From Aureimonas altamirensis (GTDB taxonomy: Bacteria > Pseudomonadota > Alphaproteobacteria > Rhizobiales > Rhizobiaceae), in NCBI RefSeq assembly GCF_001463885.1, contig NZ_BBWQ01000015.1, forward strand, positions 1 to 64,000: a DNA stretch of 64,000 nucleotides, read 5' to 3'. The position numbers and the translations under genes were made by a program. The notes beneath the pieces were generated by a model that saw nothing but the letters and a program-made list of their open reading frames with translations, did no database searches and was not told the DNA's origin. Within the stretch, counting starts at the first letter, position 1. Every line of letters starts with the position of its first letter. Shown here one piece after another: positions 8,671-16,045 of the stretch.

Positions 8671-8813
8671 AAGGGGGTGATGTTGCCCGGCTTCGGTCGG
8701 GACCGGCATTCGCGCCGGCCCCTTCTGGGTTACTTCCAGACCAGTGTTAGGCTGCAACCGAACAACGTGATCCGAAGTACCGCCTTCCGAAGTTTCACAA
8801 ACATCACCCCCTT
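8671..8813 (+). ncRNA. Candidate small structured RNA, unit 1
   Basis: Closed by a perfect 14-bp stem, AAGGGGGTGATGTT (8671-8684) with AACATCACCCCCTT (8800-8813). Inside are a CCCGGC-TTCG-GTCGGG tetraloop hairpin, a CCGGC-ATTCGC-GCCGG hairpin and a bulged pairing of GGTTACTTC with GAAGTACC. The inner TCAGG/CCTGA pairing of the other units is weakened here (TTAGG against ACGTGA). A CGCGGC-AGGAC-GCCGCG hairpin lies just 3' of the core and could be part of the transcript or its end. The strand is inferred from the promoter. Expression is not shown. Confidence 0.55.
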
Positions 8814-8943
8814 TCGGCTGCACGCGGCAGGACGCCGCGAGCGAAAATCCTCTATCCTATCGAGTTTCTGTTTGTCAGTAGACGATTCATGGAGGTGCCG
8901 CATTGGCGGCGCAGAGGAGCGTCGGCGCAGCTCAACAGCGTTC

Positions 8944-8971
8944 TTGAACGTCCACGCGGATGTGATAATAT
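8944..8971 (+). promoter_or_regulatory. Sigma70-like promoter of repeat unit 2
   Basis: TTGAAC at 8944-8949 and TAATAT at 8966-8971, spacer 16 nt, predicted start at about 8978-8979. Confidence 0.6.
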
Positions 8972-8978
8972 TCATGCC

Positions 8979-9121
8979 AAGGGGGTGATGTTGCCCGGCT
9001 TCGGTCGGGACCGGCATTCGCGCCGGCCCCTTCTGTGTTACTTCCAGACCAGTGTCAGGGTCCAACCAAACAGCCTGATCCGAAGTACGACCTTCCGAAG
9101 TTTCACAAACATCACCCCCTT
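8979..9121 (+). ncRNA. Candidate small structured RNA, unit 2
   Basis: Same architecture as unit 1 with an intact 14-bp closing stem (8979-8992 with 9108-9121). TCAGG/CCTGA pairing is intact although the loop sequence differs. In the hairpin 3' of the core, a C-to-T change still pairs through a G-U (GCGGC with GCTGC), a mild sign that structure is kept. Confidence 0.55.
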
Positions 9122-9251
9122 TCGGCTGCACGCGGCAGGATGCTGCGCGCGACAATCCTCTATCCTATCAAGTTTTGATTTGTCAGCAGCCAATTCATGG
9201 AGGGTGCCGCATTGGCGGCGCAGCGGATCGTTCGCGCAGGCCTACCGCGTC

Positions 9252-9279
9252 TTGAACGTCCATGCGGATGTGATAATAT
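9252..9279 (+). promoter_or_regulatory. Sigma70-like promoter of repeat unit 3
   Basis: TTGAAC at 9252-9257 and TAATAT at 9274-9279, spacer 16 nt. Identical hexamers to the other units although the flanking spacer is diverged. Confidence 0.6.
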
Positions 9280-9286
9280 TCATGCC

Positions 9287-9428
9287 AAGGGGGTGATGTT
9301 GCCCGGCTTCGGTCGGGACCGGCATTCGCGCCGGCCCCTTTCGGGTTACTTCCAGACCAGTGTCAGGCGCCAACCGAACACCCTGATCCGAAGTACCACT
9401 TTCCAAAGTTTCACAAACTTCACCCCTT
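9287..9428 (+). ncRNA. Candidate small structured RNA, unit 3 (closing stem damaged)
   Basis: The 5' arm is unchanged, but the 3' arm reads AACTTCACCCCTT (9416-9428): one A-to-T change and one missing C. This breaks the otherwise perfect 14-bp stem without a matching change in the 5' arm. The hairpin after the core is also shortened. This unit may be decaying. Confidence 0.45.
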
Positions 9429-9559
9429 TCGGCTGCACCAGGCAAGACGCCGCGCGCACGAATCCTCTATCCTATCCATTTTTGATTTGTCAGTAGCTGT
9501 TTCATAGAAAGCACGGCACAGGCGGCGCAGAGAGGCGTCGACGCAGCGCAACAGCGTTC

Positions 9560-9587
9560 TTGAACGTCCACGCGGATGTGATAATAT
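9560..9587 (+). promoter_or_regulatory. Sigma70-like promoter of repeat unit 4
   Basis: TTGAAC at 9560-9565 and TAATAT at 9582-9587, spacer 16 nt, predicted start at about 9594-9595. Confidence 0.6.
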
Positions 9588-9594
9588 TCATGCC

Positions 9595-9737
9595 AAGGGG
9601 GTGATGTTGCCCTGCTTCGGTCGGGACCGGCATTCGCGCCGGCCCCTTCTGGGTTACTTCCAGACCAGTGTCAGGCGCCAACCGAACACCCTGATCCGAA
9701 GTACCACTTTCCGAAGTTTCACAAACATCACCCCCTT
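9595..9737 (+). ncRNA. Candidate small structured RNA, unit 4
   Basis: Closing stem intact (9595-9608 with 9724-9737). The first hairpin has a G-to-T change (CCCTGC) that costs one pair. The conserved CU-rich string follows at about 9773-9786, after which the sequence leaves the repeat consensus and runs antisense toward the end of the M42 peptidase gene. Confidence 0.5.
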
Positions 9738-9829
9738 TCGGCTGCACGGGGCAGGACGCCGCGCGCATGAATCCTCTATCCTATCCAGTTTTGATTCGTC
9801 ACCAGCCGCTGGCTACCAGTAGCTTGTCG

Positions 9830-10996
9830 TCAGTCGCGGTCTTCGCTGCCCGGGTCGGAATCTTCCGCCAGTTCCTGTGCGGCTTCTGCTGCCGGCTGAC
9901 GGGTGAACCCTTCAAGCCCCGCATGCAGGTTGCGATCCCGCTCGATCTCCACCGGTGAGGTGGCATAGGCGGTGATGAGCTCCGTCAGCGAGCGCAAGGC
10001 ATGGATGTGAATGCGCTCCCACCCGTGCGAGGCGTCGACGCCGAACGTGACGAGCGCGGTGCGGACGTCGTGCCCGGCCTCCACCGCCGAAGCGGAATCC
10101 GAGCGGTAGTAGCGGAACACGTCCTTCTGGTACCGGATGTCCTCGTCCTGGCAGAGCCGGACGAGCTTCTTGGTCAGATGATAGTCGAACGGTCCGGTCT
10201 GGTCGGCCATGGCGATGGTGACGCCGAACTCCGAAGAGTTCTGCCCCGGTGCAGTCGTGCCATTGTCCACCGCCACCATGGAGGCGACATCCGGCGTCAG
10301 GATGGACGATGCGCCGACCCCGACCTCCTCGGCAATGGTGAACAGCCAGTGGATGTCCACCGGCGTCACGGTCTTCTCGCGCTCCAGCGCCTCTATTGCG
10401 GCGAGCATGATGGCCACGCCGGCCTTGTTGTCGAGGTGGCGCGAGACGATGAAGCCATTGTCCAGAAATTCGGGCTGTGGATCGATCGCGACGATATCGC
10501 CCACCTCTATGCCCAGTCGCGCCAGTTCGCGGCCATCGCGTGACAGGGCGTCGACGCGCAGCTCCACATGCGGCCAACCGACGGGATGGCTGTCCACGGC
10601 ATCGTTGAATGTGTGGCCGGACGCCTTCAACGGCAGGATCGTGCCGCGATAGGAGCCCGTATCGGCAAAGATGGTGGCTCTGGCGCCTTCGGCGAAGCGC
10701 GCGGACCAGTGCCCGATCGGCACAAGCTCGAGGCGGCCATTGGGCTTCAGCGCCTTCACCTGTGCACCCAGCGTATCGACGTGACTGACGATGGCGCGCG
10801 CCGAAGCGCGGCGGCTTCCCTGCCGCAATGCCCGAATGGCGCCGCGCCGTGTCAGCTCCACGCGCAGGCCGAGGCGCTGCAACTCGTGCGTTACGTGCCG
10901 CACGATCGTATCCGTATAGCCCGTCGGGCTCGGTATACGCAGAAGGGCCTTGAGTTGGTCGGTCAGATAATGGCTGTCGATCGAAAGCCGGGGCAC
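9830..10996 (-). CDS. M42-family aminopeptidase of the NAGGN osmoprotectant system
   Basis: A 388-residue zinc peptidase. Metal and catalytic motifs of M42/M28 co-catalytic peptidases are visible: VSHVDTLG near residue 69 (His, Asp), HLDNKAG, the catalytic glutamate pair AEEVGVG and VDNGTT. It is the third gene of the NAGGN cluster (amidotransferase, ligase, peptidase), which in other proteobacteria always carries this particular M42 subfamily. Turnover or trimming of the osmolyte dipeptide is a reasonable guess but unproven. Start ATG 10996; 69 nt separate it from the ligase stop. Its 3' end faces the tandem repeat array. The last ~20 residues are acidic and low-complexity. Confidence 0.9.
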   Translation of the reverse strand: MPRLSIDSHYLTDQLKALLRIPSPTGYTDTIVRHVTHELQRLGLRVELTRRGAIRALRQGSRRASARAIVSHVDTLGAQVKALKPNGRLELVPIGHWSARFAEGARATIFADTGSYRGTILPLKASGHTFNDAVDSHPVGWPHVELRVDALSRDGRELARLGIEVGDIVAIDPQPEFLDNGFIVSRHLDNKAGVAIMLAAIEALEREKTVTPVDIHWLFTIAEEVGVGASSILTPDVASMVAVDNGTTAPGQNSSEFGVTIAMADQTGPFDYHLTKKLVRLCQDEDIRYQKDVFRYYRSDSASAVEAGHDVRTALVTFGVDASHGWERIHIHALRSLTELITAYATSPVEIERDRNLHAGLEGFTRQPAAEAAQELAEDSDPGSEDRD

Positions 10997-11065
10997 GATG
11001 AACTCCTGCGCCGCTACGTTGTATGCGGCCTATAGCTGATTTCACGAGGCGCTTGCGAGACGGAT

Positions 11066-12856
11066 CTAGACTCTTTTGCGTTTGCGCTGCTGCGCCTTGC
11101 GTACGGAGGCGGGGATGGACAGCGGGAAGAGCAGGTCCACGAAACGCTCCGCCGTGGGTTGCGGCTCGTGGTTGGCAAGGCCGGGGCGCTCATTGGCTTC
11201 GATGAACACATAGTCGGGCAGGCGCGGATCCTTGACCATCAGGTCGACCCCGCAAACCGGTATGTCGATCGCACGTGTGGCGGCCACGGCGGCCTCCACC
11301 AGTTGCGGATGCACCATGCCGGTCACGTCGTGGATCGTGCCGCCCGTGTGCAGGTTGGCGGTTCCGCGGACCTTGACCTCCACGCCTTCGGGCAGGACGT
11401 CATCCAGGCCGAAACCTGCCTTGCGCACCGAACGCTCCGTCTCGTCGTCCTGTGGGATGCGGCTTTCGCCGCCTGTCGCGGCGCTGCGGCGGCGCGACAG
11501 GCGTTCGATGAGGTCCCTGATGGAATGGCGCCCATCGCCGACTACCACCGGCGGGCGCCTGATCGCCGCGGCCACGACGCGAAAATCGATGACCACAAGT
11601 CGCAGATCGTCTCCCTGGAAACAGGATTCCAGAAGGACCCGCTCACATTGCTCACGCGCATCCCGGATCGCGGCCTTGGCGTGGTCGAGCGTCTCAACGC
11701 CAACCGCGATACCGCGGCCTTGCTCGCCCCGGGCTGGCTTGACGACGATGGAGCCATGCGCCTCGATGAAGGAAGCGAGGTCCTCCTCGCTCTCCGGCGC
11801 GGTTATCTGCGCCGGTACGGCAACACCGGCTCCTTCCACGAGGCGGCGGGTGGCGCTCTTGTCGTCGCAGATGGACATGGCGACGGCCGATGTCAGTTCC
11901 GACAGGCTCTCGCGGCAGCGGACGCTTCTGCCCCCATAGGTAAGCCGGAAAAAGCCGCCGGATGCGTCGATCACGTCAACCGATATGCCGCGCCTGCGGG
12001 CTTCGTCGACGATGATGCGGGCATAGGGATTGAGATCGTCAAAGGCGTCGCCCGCGCCCGTGAAGAGCTGTTCGTTGATCTGGTTTCGCAGCTTCACCGC
12101 GAAGAAGGGGACGCGATAGAACCCCAACCGCTCGTACAGCCCGATCGCGGGCTGGTTGTCGTGCATCACGGACAGGTCCATGTAGGCGCAGCTGCGCGCC
12201 TGGAAGTGTTCGGCAAGCTGGCGCACCAGCGCCTCGCCGATGGCAGGATGCTGGGCCTGCGGATCGACGGCCAGACACCAGAGGGACGACCCTTTCTCCG
12301 GATCGTCGAAGGCGCGTGCGTGGTCGACGCCGGTTACCGTGCCGACGATCTGCCGCGTCGTTTCGTCTTCGGCCACCAGCCACGTCAGCGCGCGGCTGTC
12401 GCGGTTCTGCCAGAAGAAGTCCGGATCCACAGTCACCATGCGCCGGCTTTGGTAGATACGGTTGATCTCCGCCGCATCGGCCACCGACGCCAGGCGGCGG
12501 ATGCGGAAGCCTGCCGGCCGCCGGCGACTGGGCCGGTAGGTGCTGAGGTCCAGCCGGTAGGTATGGGACGGATCGAGGAACAATTCCTGCGGCGCGTAGG
12601 AAATCAGGACGTGCGGATCGCGGACATAGAAAGCGATGTCGCGCCGGTCGGGTCCTTCTTCGTTCAGCCGCTTTACCAGTGCCGACGGATCGTCGAAGGT
12701 TTGCCCGAACAACAGCCGGCCCCATCCGCAGTCGACCGAGGCGTCGGGCTGCGCCGTGTCGTCTGCCGCCGCATGCGGCTCCTTGGCGAATGTGCGCATG
12801 CGCTTCAGACGCCGTTCGTAACCGGCTGCGGCCTTGCCGTGGTCGTCGCCTGACAT
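11066..12856 (-). CDS. ngg: N-acetylglutaminylglutamine synthetase
   Basis: Builds N-acetyl-L-glutaminyl-L-glutamine, precursor of the osmolyte NAGGN, from glutamine, acetyl-CoA and ATP. The 596-residue protein is a fusion: a GNAT acetyltransferase domain at about residues 95-265 (DLSVMHDNQPAIGLYERLGF is the typical end of the fold), then an ATP-grasp ligase domain at about 325-580 with VVKPARGEQGRGI and FIEANERPGL. ATG 12854-12856 (MSGDDHGK) lies 5 nt after the asnO stop; a frame ATG 10 codons earlier would overlap asnO. Operon position and fusion order match the described system, so confidence is high. Confidence 0.93.
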   Translation of the reverse strand: MSGDDHGKAAAGYERRLKRMRTFAKEPHAAADDTAQPDASVDCGWGRLLFGQTFDDPSALVKRLNEEGPDRRDIAFYVRDPHVLISYAPQELFLDPSHTYRLDLSTYRPSRRRPAGFRIRRLASVADAAEINRIYQSRRMVTVDPDFFWQNRDSRALTWLVAEDETTRQIVGTVTGVDHARAFDDPEKGSSLWCLAVDPQAQHPAIGEALVRQLAEHFQARSCAYMDLSVMHDNQPAIGLYERLGFYRVPFFAVKLRNQINEQLFTGAGDAFDDLNPYARIIVDEARRRGISVDVIDASGGFFRLTYGGRSVRCRESLSELTSAVAMSICDDKSATRRLVEGAGVAVPAQITAPESEEDLASFIEAHGSIVVKPARGEQGRGIAVGVETLDHAKAAIRDAREQCERVLLESCFQGDDLRLVVIDFRVVAAAIRRPPVVVGDGRHSIRDLIERLSRRRSAATGGESRIPQDDETERSVRKAGFGLDDVLPEGVEVKVRGTANLHTGGTIHDVTGMVHPQLVEAAVAATRAIDIPVCGVDLMVKDPRLPDYVFIEANERPGLANHEPQPTAERFVDLLFPLSIPASVRKAQQRKRKRV

Positions 12857-12861
12857 CGGCC

Positions 12862-14637
12862 TCAGATCTCCTGGCTCTGCAGCCACAGCTCAAGCAGCGC
12901 GACCTGCCAGAGCTCCGATCCACGCAGGGGCGTGATCCGATCGGTCGGGTTGGCGAAGAGGTCGTCCAGGTAATCCTTGCGGAATAGCTGGCGTTGCCGT
13001 GCCTTGTCGCTGGTGAGCGTATCGCGGACCATATCCAGATAGGGGCCCTGGATGTATTTGAGCTGGGGAACCGGAAAGTAGCCCTTCTTGCGGTCGATCA
13101 CCTCGGAGGGGATCACCTGCCGCGCAGCCTCCTTGAGCACGCCCTTGCCGCCCTGGCGCAAATTTTCCGCCGAGGGGATGCGAGCTGCCAGCTCCGCCAG
13201 CTCGTGGTCAAGGAACGGCACGCGGGCCTCCAGCCCCCAGGCCATCGTCATGTTGTCGACGCGCTTCACGGGATCGTCCACCAGCATGATGCGGCTATCG
13301 AGGCGCAACGCCTTGTCGACCGGATCGTCGGCACCCGGCAGCCCGAAATGGGTGCGGACGAAGTCCAGGCTGACATCGCTGCCGGCATGCCATTCCGGTG
13401 ACAACTGGCGGCGCAGGGTTTCGTCGCTGCGGTCGAAGAAGGCCTTCGAATAGGAGGCGAGCGGATCGTTGGCGCCGGCGAGGGGTGGGTACCAGTGGTA
13501 GCCACCGAAGACTTCGTCGGCGCCCTGTCCCGACTGCACGACCTTGATGTGCTTCGAGACTTCCCGCGAGAGGAGGTAGAAGCCGATATTGTCGTAGGAG
13601 ACCATGGGCTCCGACATGGCGGCGATGGCGCCCGGCAGGTTCTCCATCAGTTCCGAGCCCGGCACGAAGATCTTGTGATGCTTCGTATCGTAGTGCCGGG
13701 CGATCAGGTCGGAATACTCGAACTCGTTGCCGACCTCGCCATTGGCATCCTCGAAGCCGATGGAGAAGGTGCTGAGGCCCGTCTGTCCGGCCTCGGCCAG
13801 AAGGCCGACGATCAGCGACGAGTCGACCCCGCCGGACAAAAGCACGCCAACCGGAACATCGGCGACCATGCGTCGCTCGACGGCGGTGCGCAGCGATTCC
13901 AGCACCGCATCCCGCCAGTCGTCGGCGGTCATCGCCTCGTCGCCCGGCTGCGGGCCGTAGGAGGGGTTCCAGTAGACCGTGTCCTCGAAGGAGCCGTCGG
14001 GCTCGATCAGGCGCACGGTCGCCGGCGGAAGCTTGCGCACGCCCTTGATGATGGTCAGCGGTGCCGGCACCACGGCATGGAACGTCATGTAATGGTGCAG
14101 GGCCTCGCGGTCGATCGACGTATCGACATCGCCCGTCCTCAAAATCGACTGCAGGGACGAGGCGAAGTACAGCCGTTCCGGCGTCTGCGACAGGTAAAGC
14201 GGCTTGATGCCGAAGCGGTCGCGCGCCAGCATGACGCGGCCGGTATCCCGCTCGTGGATGGCGAACGCGAACATGCCCTTGAACCGCTCCACGCAGGACG
14301 GACCCCACGCGTGGTAGGCCTTGGCGATCACCTCTGTGTCGCCGTGCGAAAAGAACCGGTACCCCATGTCCAGGAGTTCGGCCCGCAGGGCCGGATAATT
14401 GTAGATGCAGCCATTGAAGGCGAGGGTGAGGCCGAGATCGGCATCGACCATCGGCTGCTGCGCCTTTTCCGACAGGTCGATGATCTTCAGGCGGCGGTGG
14501 CCGAAGCCGACATTGCCGCGCACGACCTGACCCGCTCCGTCGGGACCGCGCCGCGCAAGGCAATTGCCCATGCGTTCGATCCGCTCCGGGGAGGCCATCC
14601 TTCCATCGAAGCGAATTTCACCGCAAATTCCGCACAT
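12862..14637 (-). CDS. asnO: N-acetylglutaminylglutamine amidotransferase (asparagine-synthetase-like)
   Basis: Converts the terminal carboxylate of acetyl-Gln-Gln to the amide, giving the neutral osmolyte NAGGN. The product is 591 residues. Cys2 of MCGICGE is the class-II glutaminase nucleophile, so the start is fixed at ATG 14637. Residues 1-190 form the glutaminase domain, and the synthetase domain follows with the pyrophosphate loop SGGVDSS near residue 263. First gene of the NAGGN operon; the ligase follows after 5 nt. The 148-nt gap to the divergent MaoC gene must hold the operon promoter, which is expected to be osmotically induced; I could not point to a specific operator. Confidence 0.93.
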   Translation of the reverse strand: MCGICGEIRFDGRMASPERIERMGNCLARRGPDGAGQVVRGNVGFGHRRLKIIDLSEKAQQPMVDADLGLTLAFNGCIYNYPALRAELLDMGYRFFSHGDTEVIAKAYHAWGPSCVERFKGMFAFAIHERDTGRVMLARDRFGIKPLYLSQTPERLYFASSLQSILRTGDVDTSIDREALHHYMTFHAVVPAPLTIIKGVRKLPPATVRLIEPDGSFEDTVYWNPSYGPQPGDEAMTADDWRDAVLESLRTAVERRMVADVPVGVLLSGGVDSSLIVGLLAEAGQTGLSTFSIGFEDANGEVGNEFEYSDLIARHYDTKHHKIFVPGSELMENLPGAIAAMSEPMVSYDNIGFYLLSREVSKHIKVVQSGQGADEVFGGYHWYPPLAGANDPLASYSKAFFDRSDETLRRQLSPEWHAGSDVSLDFVRTHFGLPGADDPVDKALRLDSRIMLVDDPVKRVDNMTMAWGLEARVPFLDHELAELAARIPSAENLRQGGKGVLKEAARQVIPSEVIDRKKGYFPVPQLKYIQGPYLDMVRDTLTSDKARQRQLFRKDYLDDLFANPTDRITPLRGSELWQVALLELWLQSQEI

Positions 14638-14785
14638 GGATCGTCCCTGCCTTTCCTTGGATTTCCGTCTGGTGCCTGCACATATGGGCCACGATGCTGC
14701 GCTGCCCACCCCCGATGCTTTGCAACGGCGGCCTGGACAGGGCATAGGAAGACGCGAACGGGACGACGGGCGGAAGGGTTGCCGA

Positions 14786-15280
14786 ATGAGCGAAGTGTCG
14801 GAGGCCGATCTCAGGCAAAGGCTGGTGCCTCTGGAAACCTATCGAGGCTACGTCGACGGCGACGCGTTCGTGTCCGACTGGCTGACGGTAGACCAGGCGA
14901 TGATCGACACGTTCGCGGATGCGACGCACGATCACCAGTTCATCCATGTCGATCCTGCACGTGCGAAGGCCGAGGGGCCTTTCGGCGGCACGGTAGCGCA
15001 TGGCTTCCTGTCGCTGTCGCTGCTGTCGACACTTGCCTATCGCGCCATGCCCTTTGTCGAGGGGGCTACCATCGGCGTCAATTACGGGTTCGAGCGCGTT
15101 CGCTTCGTTTCGCCGGTGCGCAGTGGCGCGCGGGTGCGGGGCTGTTTCCGCCTCAAGGGCCTGAACGAGAGGGCCGTGACGATCCAGTCCACCTGGGAGA
15201 CGACCGTGGAGGTCGAGGGGGCGGCAAAGCCCGCATTGACGGCCGAGTGGATCACCGTCTCAATGATCCAGCCTGCATGA
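14786..15280 (+). CDS. MaoC-like dehydratase (hotdog fold, enoyl-CoA hydratase type)
   Basis: A 164-residue single-hotdog protein. The hydratase-2 motif is present: Asp and His in DATHDHQFIHVDP (about residues 47-59), then FGGTVAHGFLSLSLL. Such proteins hydrate trans-2-enoyl-CoA or related acyl-CoA substrates. ATG 14786 has a GGAAGGG ribosome site. The stop sits inside the first copy of a 14-bp tandem duplication that also carries the ribosome site of the following gph gene. The substrate cannot be assigned. Confidence 0.88.
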   Translation: MSEVSEADLRQRLVPLETYRGYVDGDAFVSDWLTVDQAMIDTFADATHDHQFIHVDPARAKAEGPFGGTVAHGFLSLSLLSTLAYRAMPFVEGATIGVNYGFERVRFVSPVRSGARVRGCFRLKGLNERAVTIQSTWETTVEVEGAAKPALTAEWITVSMIQPA

Positions 15281-15301
15281 GGGAGAGTGCATGAGGGAGA
15301 G
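15274..15301 (+). repeat. 14-bp tandem duplication of a stop/ribosome-site segment
   Basis: TGCATGAGGGAGAG occurs twice in direct succession (15274-15287 and 15288-15301), followed by TGCATGAG. The first copy contains the MaoC stop. Each copy carries an ATGA and a GGGAG ribosome site, so gph is preceded by a duplicated initiation region. Confidence 0.85.
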
Positions 15302-15304
15302 TGC

Positions 15305-15991
15305 ATGAGCGATAGCCCGACCTGGCCGAAGGCCATCCTGTTCGATCTCGACGGAACGCTTGTGGACTCCGTCCCCGATATCCATGCGGCGCTGAACGAT
15401 ACGTTGGCCAGCTACGGCGAGCCGCCCTTTACCCTGGAGGCCGTGACAGGCTTTGTCGGGCAGGGTGTGCCGAAGCTGATCGAGCGTGCCTATGCGGCGC
15501 TCGACAAGCCCATCGATCCGGCCAGCCGCGACAAGGTGGTGGAGCGCTTCCTTGCCATCTACGGGCCGCGCGCCACCGAACTGACGACCCTCAACGCGGG
15601 CGCAAGTTCCATCGTGCGTCAGCTGGACGATGCGGGCTACGGACTTGGCGTCGTCACCAACAAGCCGGGCTCAGAGACGGCGACGATCCTTTCGCATTTC
15701 GGCCTGTCCGATGCGATGGATATCGTGGTCGGCGGCGACGCCGGCCCGGCGAAAAAACCGGCGCCGGATCTTCTGCTGCTGGCGTGCGAAAGGCTCGGTG
15801 TCGCGCCTTCCGATACGATGTTCGTCGGCGACAGCGAAAACGACGTCGCAGCGGCGCAGGCGGCCGGCATGGCGGTCGCGGTCCTGCGCGGTGGCTACAC
15901 GTCCATACCGGCCGAAGCGCTGGGCGCCGATTATGTACTGGAGCGACTTGACCAATTGCCGCAGGCTATCATGTCGATAAAGGCGGTGTGA
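15305..15991 (+). CDS. gph: Phosphoglycolate phosphatase (HAD superfamily)
   Basis: Dephosphorylates 2-phosphoglycolate formed by DNA repair or Rubisco side activity. Haloacid-dehalogenase motifs are complete: FDLDGTLVDS at about residues 13-22, the motif-II TNK, Lys in AKKPAPD and GDSENDV. Length is 228 residues from ATG 15305, which has GGGAG 7 nt upstream; a GTG at 15287 would add six residues. It is separated from MaoC by the duplicated ribosome-site segment and is probably in the same transcript. HAD phosphatases are promiscuous, so the exact substrate is a family-level inference. Confidence 0.87.
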   Translation: MSDSPTWPKAILFDLDGTLVDSVPDIHAALNDTLASYGEPPFTLEAVTGFVGQGVPKLIERAYAALDKPIDPASRDKVVERFLAIYGPRATELTTLNAGASSIVRQLDDAGYGLGVVTNKPGSETATILSHFGLSDAMDIVVGGDAGPAKKPAPDLLLLACERLGVAPSDTMFVGDSENDVAAAQAAGMAVAVLRGGYTSIPAEALGADYVLERLDQLPQAIMSIKAV

Positions 15992-16045
15992 GCAAGACGT
16001 GAAGGCTCCCCCCGCGTGTTCTTGGCGTAGGGGGAGGGAAGCCGC

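Larger units (their letters stand above)
8633..9808 (+). repeat. Tandem array of four 308-bp units (structured RNA repeats)
   Basis: Units begin at 8633, 8941, 9249 and 9557, so the period is exactly 308 bp each time; the fourth is cut off near 9808, about 20 nt before the M42 peptidase stop. In each, about the first 245 bp are nearly identical: a TTGAAC/TAATAT promoter-like pair, a ~143-nt core closed by a 14-bp inverted repeat, a small GC hairpin and an invariant CU-rich string (TCCTCTATCCTAT). The last ~60 bp are more diverged but still related between units 1 and 2. There is no target-site duplication, no transposase and no spacer variety, so it is neither an insertion sequence nor a CRISPR array. 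I do not recognise the family. Confidence 0.9.

Noticed and set aside
8671-9737. Miniature inverted-repeat transposable elements (14-bp terminal repeats)
   Set aside because: No target-site duplication flanks the cores, flanking promoter sequences are part of the same repeated unit, and copies are strictly tandem.
8633-9808. CRISPR array
   Set aside because: The unit is 308 bp with related, not unique, spacers and a period far above CRISPR size; no cas genes are present.
8566-9822. Protein-coding genes within the repeats on both strands
   Set aside because: Frames differ between units because 308 is not a multiple of three, differences are mostly amino-acid-changing, and open frames on both strands are expected at this base composition.
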